Shown: positions 7,862-16,716 of the stretch, piece by piece | Layout of the letters: each line of letters begins with the position of its first letter | How positions within the stretch are numbered: the first letter of the stretch is position 1 | Source: Desulfovibrio sp. UIB00 | GTDB taxonomy: Bacteria; Desulfobacterota; Desulfovibrionia; Desulfovibrionales; Desulfovibrionaceae | Direction: 5' to 3' | NCBI RefSeq assembly: GCF_022508225.1 | Contig: NZ_JAETXJ010000002.1 | Coordinates: forward strand, 558,001-622,000 | DNA: 64,000 nucleotides | Notes under the pieces: generated by a model | The model's database searches: none | What the model saw: only the letters and a program-made list of their open reading frames with translations | Told to the model about the DNA's origin: nothing | Translations under genes and position numbers: made by a program

Positions 7862-8689
7862 ATGGCGGGCGAGCTTAATTCCGCCTCTGCGCAAGGGGAC
7901 AAGGCCGCTGACGGTTCAAAAAGAGCATGCGCCGTGGGAGCACAAACCCACGGCGCTGCCGCCGAAACCACGGTATCGTCAGAGCAGGTGGACCAGTCCG
8001 AAGCTCAGCCCGAAGCGCAGTCAGCAGCCAAGGCCGAACATAAGGCCGAACATAAGGTCGTACAGCCAAAGCCGCATGCAGGGCCCGGGCTGTTCAGCAG
8101 GGTGTCGGCGGCGCTTGAAGAATTGTGGCTGGCCGCCTTTGCCTGGATCCCCACGCCGGTGGGCCTTGCATTGCGTCTGTTTGCCTGGCGCTGGCTTTTC
8201 AAAGGCTGCGGCTCGGCTCGTTTTGGCACGGGCCTGAGCCTGGCGGGCTGCCGCAACATGCGCATTGGCAACGGCGTACGCATGGGACGCGGCTGCTTTG
8301 TTACCGCCTCTGACGGCGAACTGGTGCTGCATGACTGCGTGGCCCTCTCGCCCAATGTGCATGTGGGGGCAGATGCGGGCCGTATAGAAATCGGCGCGCA
8401 TACCGCCGTGGGGCCAGGCACGGTTATCCGCGCGGCCAACCACTGCATTGCGCGGCAGGATGTGCCGATCATGCATCAGGGGCATGTTCCCGGTCAGATT
8501 ATTATTGAAGAAGACGTGTGGATTGGCGCCAACTGCGTCATTACGCCAGATGTGCGCATTGGCCGTGGGGCCGTGGTGGGCGCTGGCGCCGTGGTTACGC
8601 GCAATGTGGCCCCCTTCAGCATTGTGGGTGGCGTTCCGGCCAAACTTATCGGCATGCGCGGACAGGGCGGTCAGAAGCACTGGGATTAA
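7862..8689 (+). CDS. Hexapeptide-repeat acyltransferase
   Basis: The 275-residue product has an unusual N-terminal 75 residues rich in Ala, Glu, Gln and Lys with a short repeat (KAEHKAEHK), then a predicted amphipathic or membrane-facing stretch, then a left-handed beta-helix O-acetyltransferase domain (about residues 115-265). Hexapeptide turns such as IGNGVRMGRGCFV, IGAHTAVGPGTVI and IIIEEDVWIGANCVITPDVRIG are visible, ending in the common VGGVPAKLIG. The catalytic His expected in this class could be in IRAANHCI. ATG follows directly on the stop of the cytidylyltransferase gene, so the two are translationally coupled. Acetylation of the sugar or glycan is inferred. Confidence 0.8.
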   Translation: MAGELNSASAQGDKAADGSKRACAVGAQTHGAAAETTVSSEQVDQSEAQPEAQSAAKAEHKAEHKVVQPKPHAGPGLFSRVSAALEELWLAAFAWIPTPVGLALRLFAWRWLFKGCGSARFGTGLSLAGCRNMRIGNGVRMGRGCFVTASDGELVLHDCVALSPNVHVGADAGRIEIGAHTAVGPGTVIRAANHCIARQDVPIMHQGHVPGQIIIEEDVWIGANCVITPDVRIGRGAVVGAGAVVTRNVAPFSIVGGVPAKLIGMRGQGGQKHWD

Positions 8690-8767
8690 TGCGAGCCTTT
8701 CATGCTGGAATACTCTGGCAAGACGGGCCATGCGGCCCCGGACTCGAACAGCTTTTCAAGGAATATT

Positions 8768-9403
8768 ATGTCACTGCAATGCCTTGTTTTTGACTGCGAT
8801 GGCGTCATTCTTGACAGCGTACCCGTGAAGACACGGGCCTTTGGCCGCCTTATGGAGCCGTTTGGCCCCGAGGCGCGCGACCGCTTTTTGATGTACCACA
8901 AGGTGCACGGCGGCGTGAGCCGTTACAAAAAGTTTGAGTGGTTTTATGCAGATGTGCTGGGCAAGGCCATCACCACTGAGGAATCAGAGGCGCTTGGCAA
9001 CCGCTTTGCCGAATATGTGCTGGATGAGTTGCGCCGCTGCGAGCTGATACCCGGCATTCAGGAAACACTTGATTCCTGGCGCGGCAAGCTGCCCATGTTT
9101 GTCTGCTCCGGCGCGCCGCACGAAGAAGTGCTGGCCGTGCTGCACGAGCGTAAACTGGATGGCTATTTTGACGCCATCCATGGCTCCCCGCCAGCCAAGG
9201 CCGTGCTGCTGGCGCAAATTGTGAACAGGCAGAAGCTTGACCCCGCCGATGTGCTCATGGTGGGTGACGCCCCCACAGACAGGGACGCAGCCGAAACCGT
9301 GGGTACGCTATTTTACGGCGTGGGGCCGGAGCTCAAGGGCGGCTCGTTCCCCTGGGGCGAAGACCTCACGGGCCTGAACGCCTGGATAGCTGCCCGCGCC
9401 TAG
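8768..9403 (+). CDS. HAD-superfamily phosphatase
   Basis: The 211-residue product is a haloacid dehalogenase-like hydrolase of the beta-phosphoglucomutase/phosphoglycolate phosphatase type. Motif I is VFDCDGVILDS (residues 7-17, with the nucleophile and acid Asp pair), motif II is the CSGAP Ser, motif III a Lys before AVLL, and motif IV is MVGDAPTDRDAA. A helical cap sits between motifs I and II. The ATG at 8768 follows AAGGAAT. As the last gene of the operon, it may play the part that KdsC plays in Kdo synthesis, removing phosphate before CMP activation. This is an inference from context. Confidence 0.82.
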   Translation: MSLQCLVFDCDGVILDSVPVKTRAFGRLMEPFGPEARDRFLMYHKVHGGVSRYKKFEWFYADVLGKAITTEESEALGNRFAEYVLDELRRCELIPGIQETLDSWRGKLPMFVCSGAPHEEVLAVLHERKLDGYFDAIHGSPPAKAVLLAQIVNRQKLDPADVLMVGDAPTDRDAAETVGTLFYGVGPELKGGSFPWGEDLTGLNAWIAARA

Positions 9404-9448
9404 GTAGCCAGCCTGCGGGCAAATTTGCAACTACTTGTAACCACTACT

Positions 9449-9478
9449 GAACGTCCTGCCTTGCAACGCGGGACGTTC
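9449..9478. repeat. Inverted repeat between HAD gene and lipoprotein gene
   Basis: GAACGTCC (9449-9456) pairs with GGACGTTC (9471-9478) and the stem can extend to 11 bp with one G-T pair. No T run follows. It lies 14 bases before the lipoprotein start and could be a weak terminator, an operator or a leader hairpin. Confidence 0.5.
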
Positions 9479-9492
9479 GCTCATATACGCCA

Positions 9493-10488
9493 ATGAAAAA
9501 ATTCGTTCTTGCTCTGCTGCTGACCCTGAGTGTGGCCCTGCTTGTGACCGCCTGCGATTCCGGCAAAAAGGAAGAAGGTGCAAACGGCAAGCCCGTTGCC
9601 GAATCTTCCTCCAGCGCGCCCAAGGCGGAAACTGCGGTTCAGGTACAATCCGTGGAAGAAGCAACCCCGCCTCCCAGCCCGGAAGAACTGGACAGGGCAG
9701 ACCGGCTGGTGGCTTTTTCCAACACAGCCTCCATGGCGCTGGCAACAGGACGCTATGCCCAGGCCGACGTGCTGGCGGCCTACACCAAGTATTATCTGGC
9801 AGAGTGGCAACTGGCCAAACGGCCGGAACTGAATGCGGATCAGGATGCCGCCCTTGCCCGCCGCCTGACTCCCCCGGTCAGCCTTTTTACCCCTGAGCAG
9901 ACCAAAAAAATGGCCGCCTGCGTGCAGGACATGAATAAGGCCATCGTAGACATGCGGGCTGATTATCGCCTGCTCGAAAAGTACGTGGCCGACGAGAGCA
10001 TTCAGGATAACGGCGTCAAAGGCAAAGCCCTTGCTGCGGAAATACTCAAGGAACACGCCGCCTTTATCGTTGCGCGCGATGCCTATATGGCGATTGTGGA
10101 GGGCGAAGCCGCCCCTGCAGAAGATATCTTGCTGCGCAACCATCCGCTCAAACGGCAAATTCAGGCTGCGGAACGCATTTTCGCCGTGTTTGGCAAAACA
10201 GCAACACTGCTTACTCCCAGCAAGCCCGACAGAGATGCGCTGAAGGCCCAGCGTGACGAGCTTGCAGCAGCCATTGCGGACGGCGGACGGCCTCCCTTTA
10301 TGGCAGCACCGGAACTGGAGCGTCAGTACCGTGCTTTTCTCAAGCAGGCGGGCAGCTATGCGCAGCTTTTTGACCAGGGTCTTGAAGAAGAGTTTTACGT
10401 TCCTGTGCGGTTTGAAATGAACAAGGCCGCTCTGGCAACCCGGGCTGCCTACAATGATTTTGTCAAGGTTGCCAACCAGATGCGCTGA
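9493..10488 (+). CDS. Putative lipoprotein of unknown function
   Basis: The 331-residue product begins with a classic lipoprotein signal peptide: MKKF, a hydrophobic core and the lipobox LVTAC, with Cys at residue 21 and Asp following. The next 40 residues are low-complexity (S, A, E, P) as in a tether. The remaining 270 residues are predicted to be almost entirely helical, with no catalytic motif that I recognise; the pattern resembles helical DUF3829-type lipoproteins. An Asp at +2 would be an inner-membrane retention signal by E. coli rules, which may not hold here. No strong Shine-Dalgarno sequence is visible. Confidence 0.75.
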   Translation: MKKFVLALLLTLSVALLVTACDSGKKEEGANGKPVAESSSSAPKAETAVQVQSVEEATPPPSPEELDRADRLVAFSNTASMALATGRYAQADVLAAYTKYYLAEWQLAKRPELNADQDAALARRLTPPVSLFTPEQTKKMAACVQDMNKAIVDMRADYRLLEKYVADESIQDNGVKGKALAAEILKEHAAFIVARDAYMAIVEGEAAPAEDILLRNHPLKRQIQAAERIFAVFGKTATLLTPSKPDRDALKAQRDELAAAIADGGRPPFMAAPELERQYRAFLKQAGSYAQLFDQGLEEEFYVPVRFEMNKAALATRAAYNDFVKVANQMR

Positions 10489-10556
10489 CGAGTCAATGTT
10501 CTGACTGTCTACGTTGAGTGTTTTGTAACATGCTGTAGTTTAATGGTTAAGTTTGT

Positions 10557-10573
10557 TTGGCAAGGCCTTTGCA
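10557..10573 (+). promoter_or_regulatory. Near-consensus sigma-54 promoter upstream of the YbjQ-like gene
   Basis: TTGGCAAGGCCTTTGCA matches the sigma-54 consensus at nearly every informative base, with GG (10559-10560) and GC (10571-10572) exactly ten bases apart. The start point would be near 10583, 48 bases before the ATG at 10631. Confidence 0.75.
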
Positions 10574-10630
10574 GATTGAATGCAAACGGGTGTCAATTAC
10601 CCGAACATCCATCTGATCTGGAGGTTCAGC

Positions 10631-11050
10631 ATGTTTTTTTTGCTGGGAGGCCACGATAAAAAAAGCCGCAAGGCCGAGAGAACTGTGGGCATTTCTGACG
10701 CAAGCGCCAGAGTGCGTGAGGTTTTTCTGGCCGGGCGTTTTCCTGTGGTGACAACACATCAGGTGGAGGGGAGGCGTATTGCCAAGGTGCTTGGCCTTGT
10801 GTGTTGCCGGGGTTTTGACTCGGAAGAAGCCTTTTTTGGCATGGCGGCAAGGGCCATGAACAAGGGCGCACAGGCTATTGTGGGCTATAATGAAAACGTG
10901 GCCTTTCATCCCGATGGCAGCAAGTATTTTTCCTGCTTCGGAACTGCCGTGATGTTTGAGTATGACCCTGCCGACCCGGAATCATTGCCGCTCATGCTGC
11001 AACAGAAATTCAAGGCGCAGGAACAATCCGGCCTCAGCGAAATCATCTGA
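10631..11050 (+). CDS. YbjQ/UPF0145-like protein
   Basis: The 139-residue product contains the fold signature of the YbjQ family. A strand-turn (VTTHQVEGRRIAKVLGLV) is followed by a helix in which the residues around EEAFFGMAARAMNKGAQAIVGYNENVAF match the family's AxxxGADAVVGI motif, then FGTAVMFE. YbjQ proteins are small pentamer-forming proteins with no agreed function. The ATG at 10631 has GGAGG about six bases upstream; an earlier in-frame ATG at 10580 lies at the predicted transcription start and is unlikely. It is a single gene bounded by a sigma-54 promoter and a terminator. Confidence 0.75.
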   Translation: MFFLLGGHDKKSRKAERTVGISDASARVREVFLAGRFPVVTTHQVEGRRIAKVLGLVCCRGFDSEEAFFGMAARAMNKGAQAIVGYNENVAFHPDGSKYFSCFGTAVMFEYDPADPESLPLMLQQKFKAQEQSGLSEII

Positions 11051-11069
11051 TCAGGCTGGTTTTATATAT

Positions 11070-11104
11070 GCAAAGCCCCCGTTCATTATGAGCGGGGGCT
11101 TTGC
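11070..11104 (+). terminator. Terminator after the YbjQ-like gene
   Basis: A perfect 12-bp stem GCAAAGCCCCCG/CGGGGGCTTTGC (11070-11081, 11093-11104) with an 11-base loop, followed by ATTTGT. The stem itself supplies part of the U-rich end. Confidence 0.7.
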
Positions 11105-11261
11105 ATTTGTAACAGATGCTACGTTGAATGCTAGTTATGAGTGTCCATTCAATTTTTTTATAGCAGACGAGAGTCTTGCACTGCAAAATTTGAGATTTTT
11201 TTAGCCATATCATAATAGTATGGTTTGTATCGTACTTTTGAGACTAGGTAAAAATTTTAGT

Positions 11262-11290
11262 TTGAAATTGTATAAAGTATTGTTAATGAT
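11262..11290 (+). promoter_or_regulatory. Possible sigma-70 promoter of the chemoreceptor gene
   Basis: TTGAAA (11262-11267), a 17-base spacer and AATGAT (11285-11290), about 100 bases before the start codon in an AT-rich 290-base intergenic stretch that otherwise shows nothing distinctive. Confidence 0.3.
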
Positions 11291-11393
11291 AGACGATAAT
11301 TACTTTGAAGGTTGGAGCCGTCTATAAAGAGTATATCCGTATACTTTGAATGGATAAGCACCGGAAATTTGAAACAGTTTTTAGGGGGTTATT

Positions 11394-13145
11394 ATGAAGC
11401 TTTCGATAAAACTTGTGTTTCTTACAGCATTGTTAACGGCATTTTCAATAATTATTGGATTTATTTCTGTTATTGGAATGTCTTCTATAAATAAAGACGT
11501 CAAGGATATTTCCGAGAATTGGCTTCCAACAATAAAGGTTGTTGGTGAACTCAATAGTATGGTTAATGAGTACAGGCGCAATGAGTTGGTTCACATTCTC
11601 GCAACAGACGAATCAACAATGCGGCAGTATGAAAACAAGATACAGAGTTTGACCGGCAGTATTAATGAAAAAGTTAAAGAATATGAAAAATTAATCTCTG
11701 AACCAGAGGAAAAGGTCGCATATCCCAAGTTTCTTGCGGCATGGAAGGCTTATACGGAAAATCACGCGAAGGTTGAGGTTCTGTCCAAAAGCAATAAAAC
11801 CGAAGAAGCTGTCAAGCTGGTGCTTGGCCCGGCCAGAGCGCAGTACGGTGAAGCCCTTGATCAACTAAAGATTATTATTGATGTCAATGACAAGGGAAGC
11901 AAGGCTTCAGCTGTGGACGCGGAAGCTTCATATGAACAAGGGAAGTTGATTACGATCTCGTTGATAATCGCGGTCATGCTTGCTGCTACAGCCATTTCCA
12001 TTTTGATTATCAGGGGTGTAACAAAGCAGCTCGGCGAAGATCCCGGATATTTGCATTATGTGGCATCGGAAATAGCCGGTGGTCAGCTTGATCTCGCATT
12101 CAAGCCGTATTCCGGCGATGGCGGTGTTTACGGTGTGCTCATAAAAATGGTGGGCAATCTCAAAGCCAAGATCGCGGAAGCAGACAGCAAATCGCAGCAG
12201 GCCGAGCAGCAGGCAAAAGCCGCGCAGGAAGCAACCGCACTTGCCGAGGAGGCAACCCGCCGGGCAGAGCGGGCCAAGGCGGAAGGCATGCTCCAGGCTG
12301 CCCAGCAGCTGGAAGGGATCGTGCAGATCGTGTCGTCTGCGTCAGAAGCGCTTTCTGACCAGATTGCCCAGTCCAGCCGTGGGGCAGACGAGCAGTCGGG
12401 CCGGGTGCGTGAAACCGCCACAGCCATGGAAGAAATGAACGCCACCGTGCTGGAAGTAGCCAAAAACGCCCAGCAGGCTGCTGATGTTTCGCATCAGACC
12501 AGGGAGCAGGCAGAGGAAGGCTCGCAGATACTCAATGAAGCCGTAAAGGGCATCGAATCCGTCCACACGCAGTCCATTGCCATCAAGGAAGATATGGATG
12601 CTCTGGGCAAGCAGGCAGAGAGCATCGGCCAGATCATGGGGGTCATTGCCGACATTGCCGACCAGACCAACCTGCTGGCCCTGAACGCCGCCATTGAGGC
12701 CGCTCGCGCTGGTGATGCGGGCCGGGGCTTTGCCGTGGTTGCGGACGAAGTGCGCAAACTGGCGGAAAAAACAATGTCTGCCACGCAGGAAGTGGGTCAG
12801 GCCATTACGGGCATTCAGACTGGCACCCGCAAGAATATCCAGAATGTCGAGCAGGTTGCCGATACTATTGAAGGTGCAACCAACATGTCTGTACGCTCCG
12901 GTGAATCGCTCAAGAAAATTCTTGAGCTCGTCCATCTGGTCAATGATCAGGTTCAGTCCATTGCGACTGCCAGCGAGCAGCAATCCGCCGCCAGCGAGGA
13001 GATCAATCAGTCTGTTGAGCAGGTGGCGACCATTTCCGCGCAAACCGCTCAAGCCATGGAACAGGCTTCCGGTGCGGTTGCGGACCTGACGCAACAGGCT
13101 CAGTCACTCCAGCAGGTCATAGAAAAAATGAAGAATCAGTCTTAG
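11394..13145 (+). CDS. Methyl-accepting chemotaxis protein
   Basis: The 583-residue product is a transmembrane chemoreceptor. TM1 spans about residues 7-29. The periplasmic part (30-183) has the helical spacing of a four-helix-bundle (4HB_MCP) ligand-binding domain, TM2 lies near 186-206, a HAMP-like stretch follows, and a long coiled coil leads to the signalling domain. The hairpin tip, [20 protein letters not shown] around residues 423-442, followed by [15 protein letters not shown], is the universally conserved CheA/CheW contact. Glu/Gln pairs suited to methylation occur in the flanking helices. There is no C-terminal CheR-docking pentapeptide. The start is fixed by AGGGGG. Codon use in the first 250 codons is visibly more AT-rich than in the rest. 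Confidence 0.95.
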   Translation: MKLSIKLVFLTALLTAFSIIIGFISVIGMSSINKDVKDISENWLPTIKVVGELNSMVNEYRRNELVHILATDESTMRQYENKIQSLTGSINEKVKEYEKLISEPEEKVAYPKFLAAWKAYTENHAKVEVLSKSNKTEEAVKLVLGPARAQYGEALDQLKIIIDVNDKGSKASAVDAEASYEQGKLITISLIIAVMLAATAISILIIRGVTKQLGEDPGYLHYVASEIAGGQLDLAFKPYSGDGGVYGVLIKMVGNLKAKIAEADSKSQQAEQQAKAAQEATALAEEATRRAERAKAEGMLQAAQQLEGIVQIVSSASEALSDQIAQSSRGADEQSGRVRETATAMEEMNATVLEVAKNAQQAADVSHQTREQAEEGSQILNEAVKGIESVHTQSIAIKEDMDALGKQAESIGQIMGVIADIADQTNLLALNAAIEAARAGDAGRGFAVVADEVRKLAEKTMSATQEVGQAITGIQTGTRKNIQNVEQVADTIEGATNMSVRSGESLKKILELVHLVNDQVQSIATASEQQSAASEEINQSVEQVATISAQTAQAMEQASGAVADLTQQAQSLQQVIEKMKNQS

Positions 13146-13166
13146 CCATCGCAGATTGATAAAAGG

Positions 13167-13196
13167 AAAAGGCCGTTCAGGGATGGACGGCCTTTT
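13167..13196. terminator. Bidirectional terminator between the chemoreceptor gene and truA
   Basis: AAAAGGCCGT (13167-13176) pairs with ACGGCCTTTT (13187-13196) around a ten-base loop. A/T runs on both sides let it serve the convergent genes. Confidence 0.75.
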
Positions 13197-13248
13197 GCAA
13201 TTATGGCTTTACACTTGCCGCAGAGGCGGCACAGCCGATGTAAGGCTG

Positions 13249-14028
13249 TCAGGCCTCGGGATATACCACGTTCACCAGAGCCAGACCTTGCGGTGGCGCA
13301 GTCACGGAGGGCACATCCCTGCGGTCGCGTGTGGCAAGCAGGGCGGGGATATCCTTTGGCTGCACCTTGCCTTGGCCGCAGGCAGCCAGCAGGCCTGCCA
13401 TATTGCGCACCATCTGCTTGAGAAAGCCATCGGCAGTCACAATAAAGCGCAGCATGGGAGCGTGCGGCGGATAGAATTCACAGAGGGGCATGGTGTGCAG
13501 CTCGGCTTGCAGCACCGTGCGCTCTGTGCTTTCCACATCCGTGCCCACATTGCGCAGCGCAGCAAAGTCGTGCAGGCCCGTCAGGTGAGGCAGGGCGGCG
13601 CGCATGGCTTCCATGTTCAGTGGGCCGCATTTCCACACAAAGGGCGTCAGCTGTGGCGGCATAAAGGTCTGTTCCAGCCAGAACTGATAGGCGTAGGTTT
13701 TGCGCAGGGCATCCTTGCGGGCGTGAAAGTCCGGCTCGGCCTGCATGGCCTCCAGTACTCGAATATCGCGGGGCAATACCGCATTGAGGCTACGCCGCCA
13801 GTCCATGTTGGCGCGTGCGTCGGGCACATCGCAGTGCACAACCTGCCCGTGGGCATGTACGCCGGAATCTGTGCGGCCCGAGCCGTGGGCGCGTATGTTC
13901 TGCCCTGTGATGGTGCGCAGGGCCTTTTCCATTTCGCCCTGAACTGTGGGTGGCGGGCTCGGTTTTTCCTGTATCTGCCAGCCGCTGTAGCAGGTGCCCA
14001 CATAGGCGATCAAAAGCTTGAGGCGCAT
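13249..14028 (-). CDS. truA: tRNA pseudouridine synthase A
   Basis: The 259-residue product is TruA, which converts U38-U40 in the anticodon arm of many tRNAs to pseudouridine. The opening LLIAYVGTCYSGWQ motif, the catalytic Asp54 in GSGRTDSGVHA, and the later NMAGLLAACGQG and PPQGLALVNVVYP motifs are all present, and length matches the family. The start codon shares a base with the upstream motE stop (TAATG), so the two are translationally coupled. A bidirectional terminator lies downstream. Confidence 0.95.
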   Translation of the reverse strand: MRLKLLIAYVGTCYSGWQIQEKPSPPPTVQGEMEKALRTITGQNIRAHGSGRTDSGVHAHGQVVHCDVPDARANMDWRRSLNAVLPRDIRVLEAMQAEPDFHARKDALRKTYAYQFWLEQTFMPPQLTPFVWKCGPLNMEAMRAALPHLTGLHDFAALRNVGTDVESTERTVLQAELHTMPLCEFYPPHAPMLRFIVTADGFLKQMVRNMAGLLAACGQGKVQPKDIPALLATRDRRDVPSVTAPPQGLALVNVVYPEA

Positions 14029-15332
14029 TAATCAGGTATCCTCATGCGGGTGATAAGCTCCGTAAGCTTGGCTGTCTTGGCCGGGGAAACGTAGGTGAGG
14101 ATTTCGCCTGACTGCTTGGGCGACATGCCGGAAAGAATGCGGATGGCCACACGTTCGTCCATGCTTTCCAGAGCCTTGGCCGCAGCCTTGGGTTTCATCA
14201 TGGAATAGGTGAGCACCAGTCGGTGAACTTTTTCGTTTTCAATGCCCTTGGCCTCGCGGATCATGTCCTGCATTTTCTTTTCAGTTTCCTGAATGTCCTT
14301 GAGGCGCTGATCCATCTGCTGGCGCAGCACAAGAATATCCTGCTGCTGGCGCGCCAGTTCCTGAGCCTTGGTATTGGGGTCGTTGGAATACGCGCCCTGA
14401 GGCTGCTGCACCGTGGGAACGGGCAGCGTGCCCGAGCTTTGCCCCTGCGGCAAGGGGGGCAAAAAGCCGTCGTTGTTGCCTGCCGCGCCGCGCGGCGGCA
14501 AAGGTGCGCCGTCCGTGCCCTGACCGCGTGGAATGTTTGCCGGGATGGGCGGAGCGCCGGGTATGGTCAGCGGAGCCGTCTGCTCTGCGGGAGCAAAGGG
14601 CGATTGCCCGCCAGTGGGCGTCTGGGGAACAGGCATATCCAGCGCTGCCGCGTGCGCGGCCTGCACGCTGCCAAGGCCGGGGATGGGTAGATTGCTCAGG
14701 CCCAGGGCGTCCAGCCATTCGGATTCGCTGGCGCGGTTGGGTCTGGCAGAAACAATCAAGCTGCCGGAGGGGGCGGAAGTGCCCGGTTCCGCCTGTGGGG
14801 CAGGCAGGGCCTGCGGTTCGGGAAAATTGGGAGAGAATGTCTGGCCTAGGGCCTTTGAAGCCGCAGCAGTTTCAGGTGCGCCGCCTGAGGCCGTTGCACG
14901 GATAAGCGGGGCGGGCAGGGCGGCATCGGTCACGCTGGTGGTTTGATCTGCGTGGGGTTTGACCGCTGCGGCCATGCGGGCGGCGGCAGAACCTTGCGGG
15001 TCGTTCTGGCTTTTTTCGGTTTTGTCCTTGATGTTGTCTACAACAGAATCAAGGGCCGAACCCATGGACGAAAGTGTAGAACTGACGCTTTGCGCCAGCC
15101 CAGAGGGGGCCGCATCAGCAACGGGGGCTACGGTTTCAGCTCGCTCCTGCCCAGTGCGCGGCTCGTTTACGGCTACCGTGGCATCCTTGGGCGATCCGCC
15201 AAGCCAGGAGGGCACGGGCACATCCAGCAGCAAAAGGCCGAGGATGGTAAGCTTCATAAAGCAGAGCACCGCCAGCCAGCGGAAAAGCTTAGAGAGCCGG
15301 AGCTTTGTAGCGGAGTGTGGCTGTTTCGTCAT
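14028..15332 (-). CDS. motE: MotE-like flagellar motor chaperone (MgtE-N domain protein)
   Basis: The 434-residue product has a basic N terminus and one membrane segment (residues 19-37), a long periplasmic or linker part rich in Ala, Pro, Gln and Gly (about 45-300), a coiled coil (about 305-360) and a C-terminal MgtE-N/FliG-like domain, YSMMKPKAAAKALESMDERVAIRILSGMSPKQSGEIL. This is the arrangement of MotE, the MotC chaperone next to fliJ in many bacteria. It overlaps fliJ upstream by 44 bases and truA downstream by one base. It is longer than typical MotE because of the low-complexity region. A later ATG (residue 26) would remove the overlap but also the basic residues before the membrane helix. 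Confidence 0.75.
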   Translation of the reverse strand: MTKQPHSATKLRLSKLFRWLAVLCFMKLTILGLLLLDVPVPSWLGGSPKDATVAVNEPRTGQERAETVAPVADAAPSGLAQSVSSTLSSMGSALDSVVDNIKDKTEKSQNDPQGSAAARMAAAVKPHADQTTSVTDAALPAPLIRATASGGAPETAAASKALGQTFSPNFPEPQALPAPQAEPGTSAPSGSLIVSARPNRASESEWLDALGLSNLPIPGLGSVQAAHAAALDMPVPQTPTGGQSPFAPAEQTAPLTIPGAPPIPANIPRGQGTDGAPLPPRGAAGNNDGFLPPLPQGQSSGTLPVPTVQQPQGAYSNDPNTKAQELARQQQDILVLRQQMDQRLKDIQETEKKMQDMIREAKGIENEKVHRLVLTYSMMKPKAAAKALESMDERVAIRILSGMSPKQSGEILTYVSPAKTAKLTELITRMRIPD

Positions 15333-15726
15333 TGACGCGTTGCTCCTTCAGTTGTTCCTCACGAAGATACTGCTGGTTTTGGCGCTCCTTGAGCTTTTCC
15401 AGCAGTTTTCTTTCAATGGCGCGCGCGGCCAGCAGTTTGCGGGCTTCGTCAACAAGTTGCTCGTGCATGCGGGCCTGCAAGGCCGCATTGGCAACATCGC
15501 CGCGCAATCCTTTTACATACTGTTCCAGCAGCCAGCGTTCCGCCTGCGGCACAAGGGCTGATTCAAACAAGCGGTCTTCGGTCTGGCGCAGTTCAGCCTT
15601 CAGGCGTTCAAAAAGGGCGCGCGCTTCTTCCAGAAGTCTTTGCTTGTTGGCCAGATCAACCTTGGCTTCTTCTTCAAGCTGTTCCCGGTAGTCGAGTATT
15701 TTCTGTAATTTGAAACGAAAAGGCAC
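15289..15726 (-). CDS. fliJ: Flagellar export chaperone FliJ
   Basis: A 145-residue, almost wholly coiled-coil protein beginning VPFRFKLQKILDYREQLEEEA, the characteristic FliJ N terminus (xFxLxxvLxxRexxE). FliJ is the stalk-like component of the flagellar type III ATPase complex and helps deliver chaperone-substrate pairs. I start at the GTG at 15726, which gives the normal family length; the open frame continues upstream without similarity. It overlaps motE by 44 bases in another frame. Confidence 0.85.
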   Translation of the reverse strand: MPFRFKLQKILDYREQLEEEAKVDLANKQRLLEEARALFERLKAELRQTEDRLFESALVPQAERWLLEQYVKGLRGDVANAALQARMHEQLVDEARKLLAARAIERKLLEKLKERQNQQYLREEQLKEQRVNDETATLRYKAPAL

Positions 15727-15845
15727 GCCGCACCGCCTTGATTTTGACACCCTGAATATCCACAGGGGGAAACTGCAAACAGCGGGCCAATCCGCCGCCA
15801 TGCGGCGGCGGAAAAGGGCCGTGCGGCTGGCAGGCGGGCAAATGC

Positions 15846-16649
15846 CTATTTGACGTTTAAATCTGCGGCGTGGTTTACAGGGCCGCAGCCCTTGCCGGGG
15901 GCGTAGCTTTTGCGCAGGGCGAGGTTCAGAAATTCCTGCGCCCGGGTTACAGCAACCTGCAGGGGCAAACCGCGCCCAAGCCCTGTGGCGATGGCGGCAG
16001 AAAGCGTGCAGCCCGTCCCATGGTTGTTTTCCGTCTCCACCTTGGCCTGCGGAAGGTGCTTGGGCTGTTCGCCGGGCACGCACAGGCAGTCTGTAACAAC
16101 GATGGAGCTTTCCATGTGCCCGCCCTTGATGAGCACTGCGCGCGCACCCATGGCAAGCAGCTTCTGGCCTGCGGTCTCCGCGTCTTCAAGGCTGCTGATG
16201 CTCATGCCGGTGAGCATTTCCGCCTCGGGGCGATTGGGGGTCAGCAGGTCGCAGCCGGGCAGCATTTCTTCCACAAGGGCAGTCACGGCGTCTTCCTGCA
16301 ACAGGCGGCTGCCGCTCTGGCTCACGGAAACAGGGTCAACAACGAGGGGAAAGTCGCGGTTGCGCAATTCGTCCGCAACCGCGCGGATGATAGGCGCGGA
16401 AAAGAGCATGCCCGTTTTGGCGGCCTTGACGGAAAAGCCCTCAAGCACCGTGCGCAGTTGCAAACGCACAAAATCGGCATCCGGCGCATGAATGCCCGTA
16501 ACGCCCAATCCGTTCTGCGCGGTCAGGGCGGTGATAACGCTCATGCCGTAACCGCCGAGCGCCATGATTGTTTTCAGGTCGGCCTGAATGCCCGCGCCGC
16601 CGCCGGAATCAGAACCGGCAATGGTGAGGATGTTGGCTGGGGTATGCAT
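15846..16649 (-). CDS. thiD: Hydroxymethylpyrimidine/phosphomethylpyrimidine kinase
   Basis: The 267-residue product is ThiD, which phosphorylates HMP and HMP-P in thiamine biosynthesis. It has ILTIAGSDSGGGAGIQADLKT at residues 7-27, the VITALTAQN motif, DPVSVSQSGSRLL, TPNRPEAEMLTG, and the catalytic anion-hole segment NNHGTGCTLSAAIATG with its conserved Cys. The length is normal. A promoter is seen 39 bases upstream. The short leader leaves no room for a TPP riboswitch, so regulation by that route is not supported. No other thi gene is adjacent. Confidence 0.95.
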   Translation of the reverse strand: MHTPANILTIAGSDSGGGAGIQADLKTIMALGGYGMSVITALTAQNGLGVTGIHAPDADFVRLQLRTVLEGFSVKAAKTGMLFSAPIIRAVADELRNRDFPLVVDPVSVSQSGSRLLQEDAVTALVEEMLPGCDLLTPNRPEAEMLTGMSISSLEDAETAGQKLLAMGARAVLIKGGHMESSIVVTDCLCVPGEQPKHLPQAKVETENNHGTGCTLSAAIATGLGRGLPLQVAVTRAQEFLNLALRKSYAPGKGCGPVNHAADLNVK

Positions 16650-16687
16650 AAAAAGCCTCTCGGTAAATACTGCGTACGAATTTTGTT

Positions 16688-16716
16688 ACTATACCCCGCC
16701 GCCCGCCGGGGTGCAA
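16688..16716 (-). promoter_or_regulatory. Sigma-70 promoter of thiD
   Basis: On the minus strand TTGCAC (complement of 16711-16716), a 17-base GC-rich spacer and TATAGT (complement of 16688-16693). Transcription would begin near 16681, about 32 bases before the thiD start codon. Confidence 0.55.
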
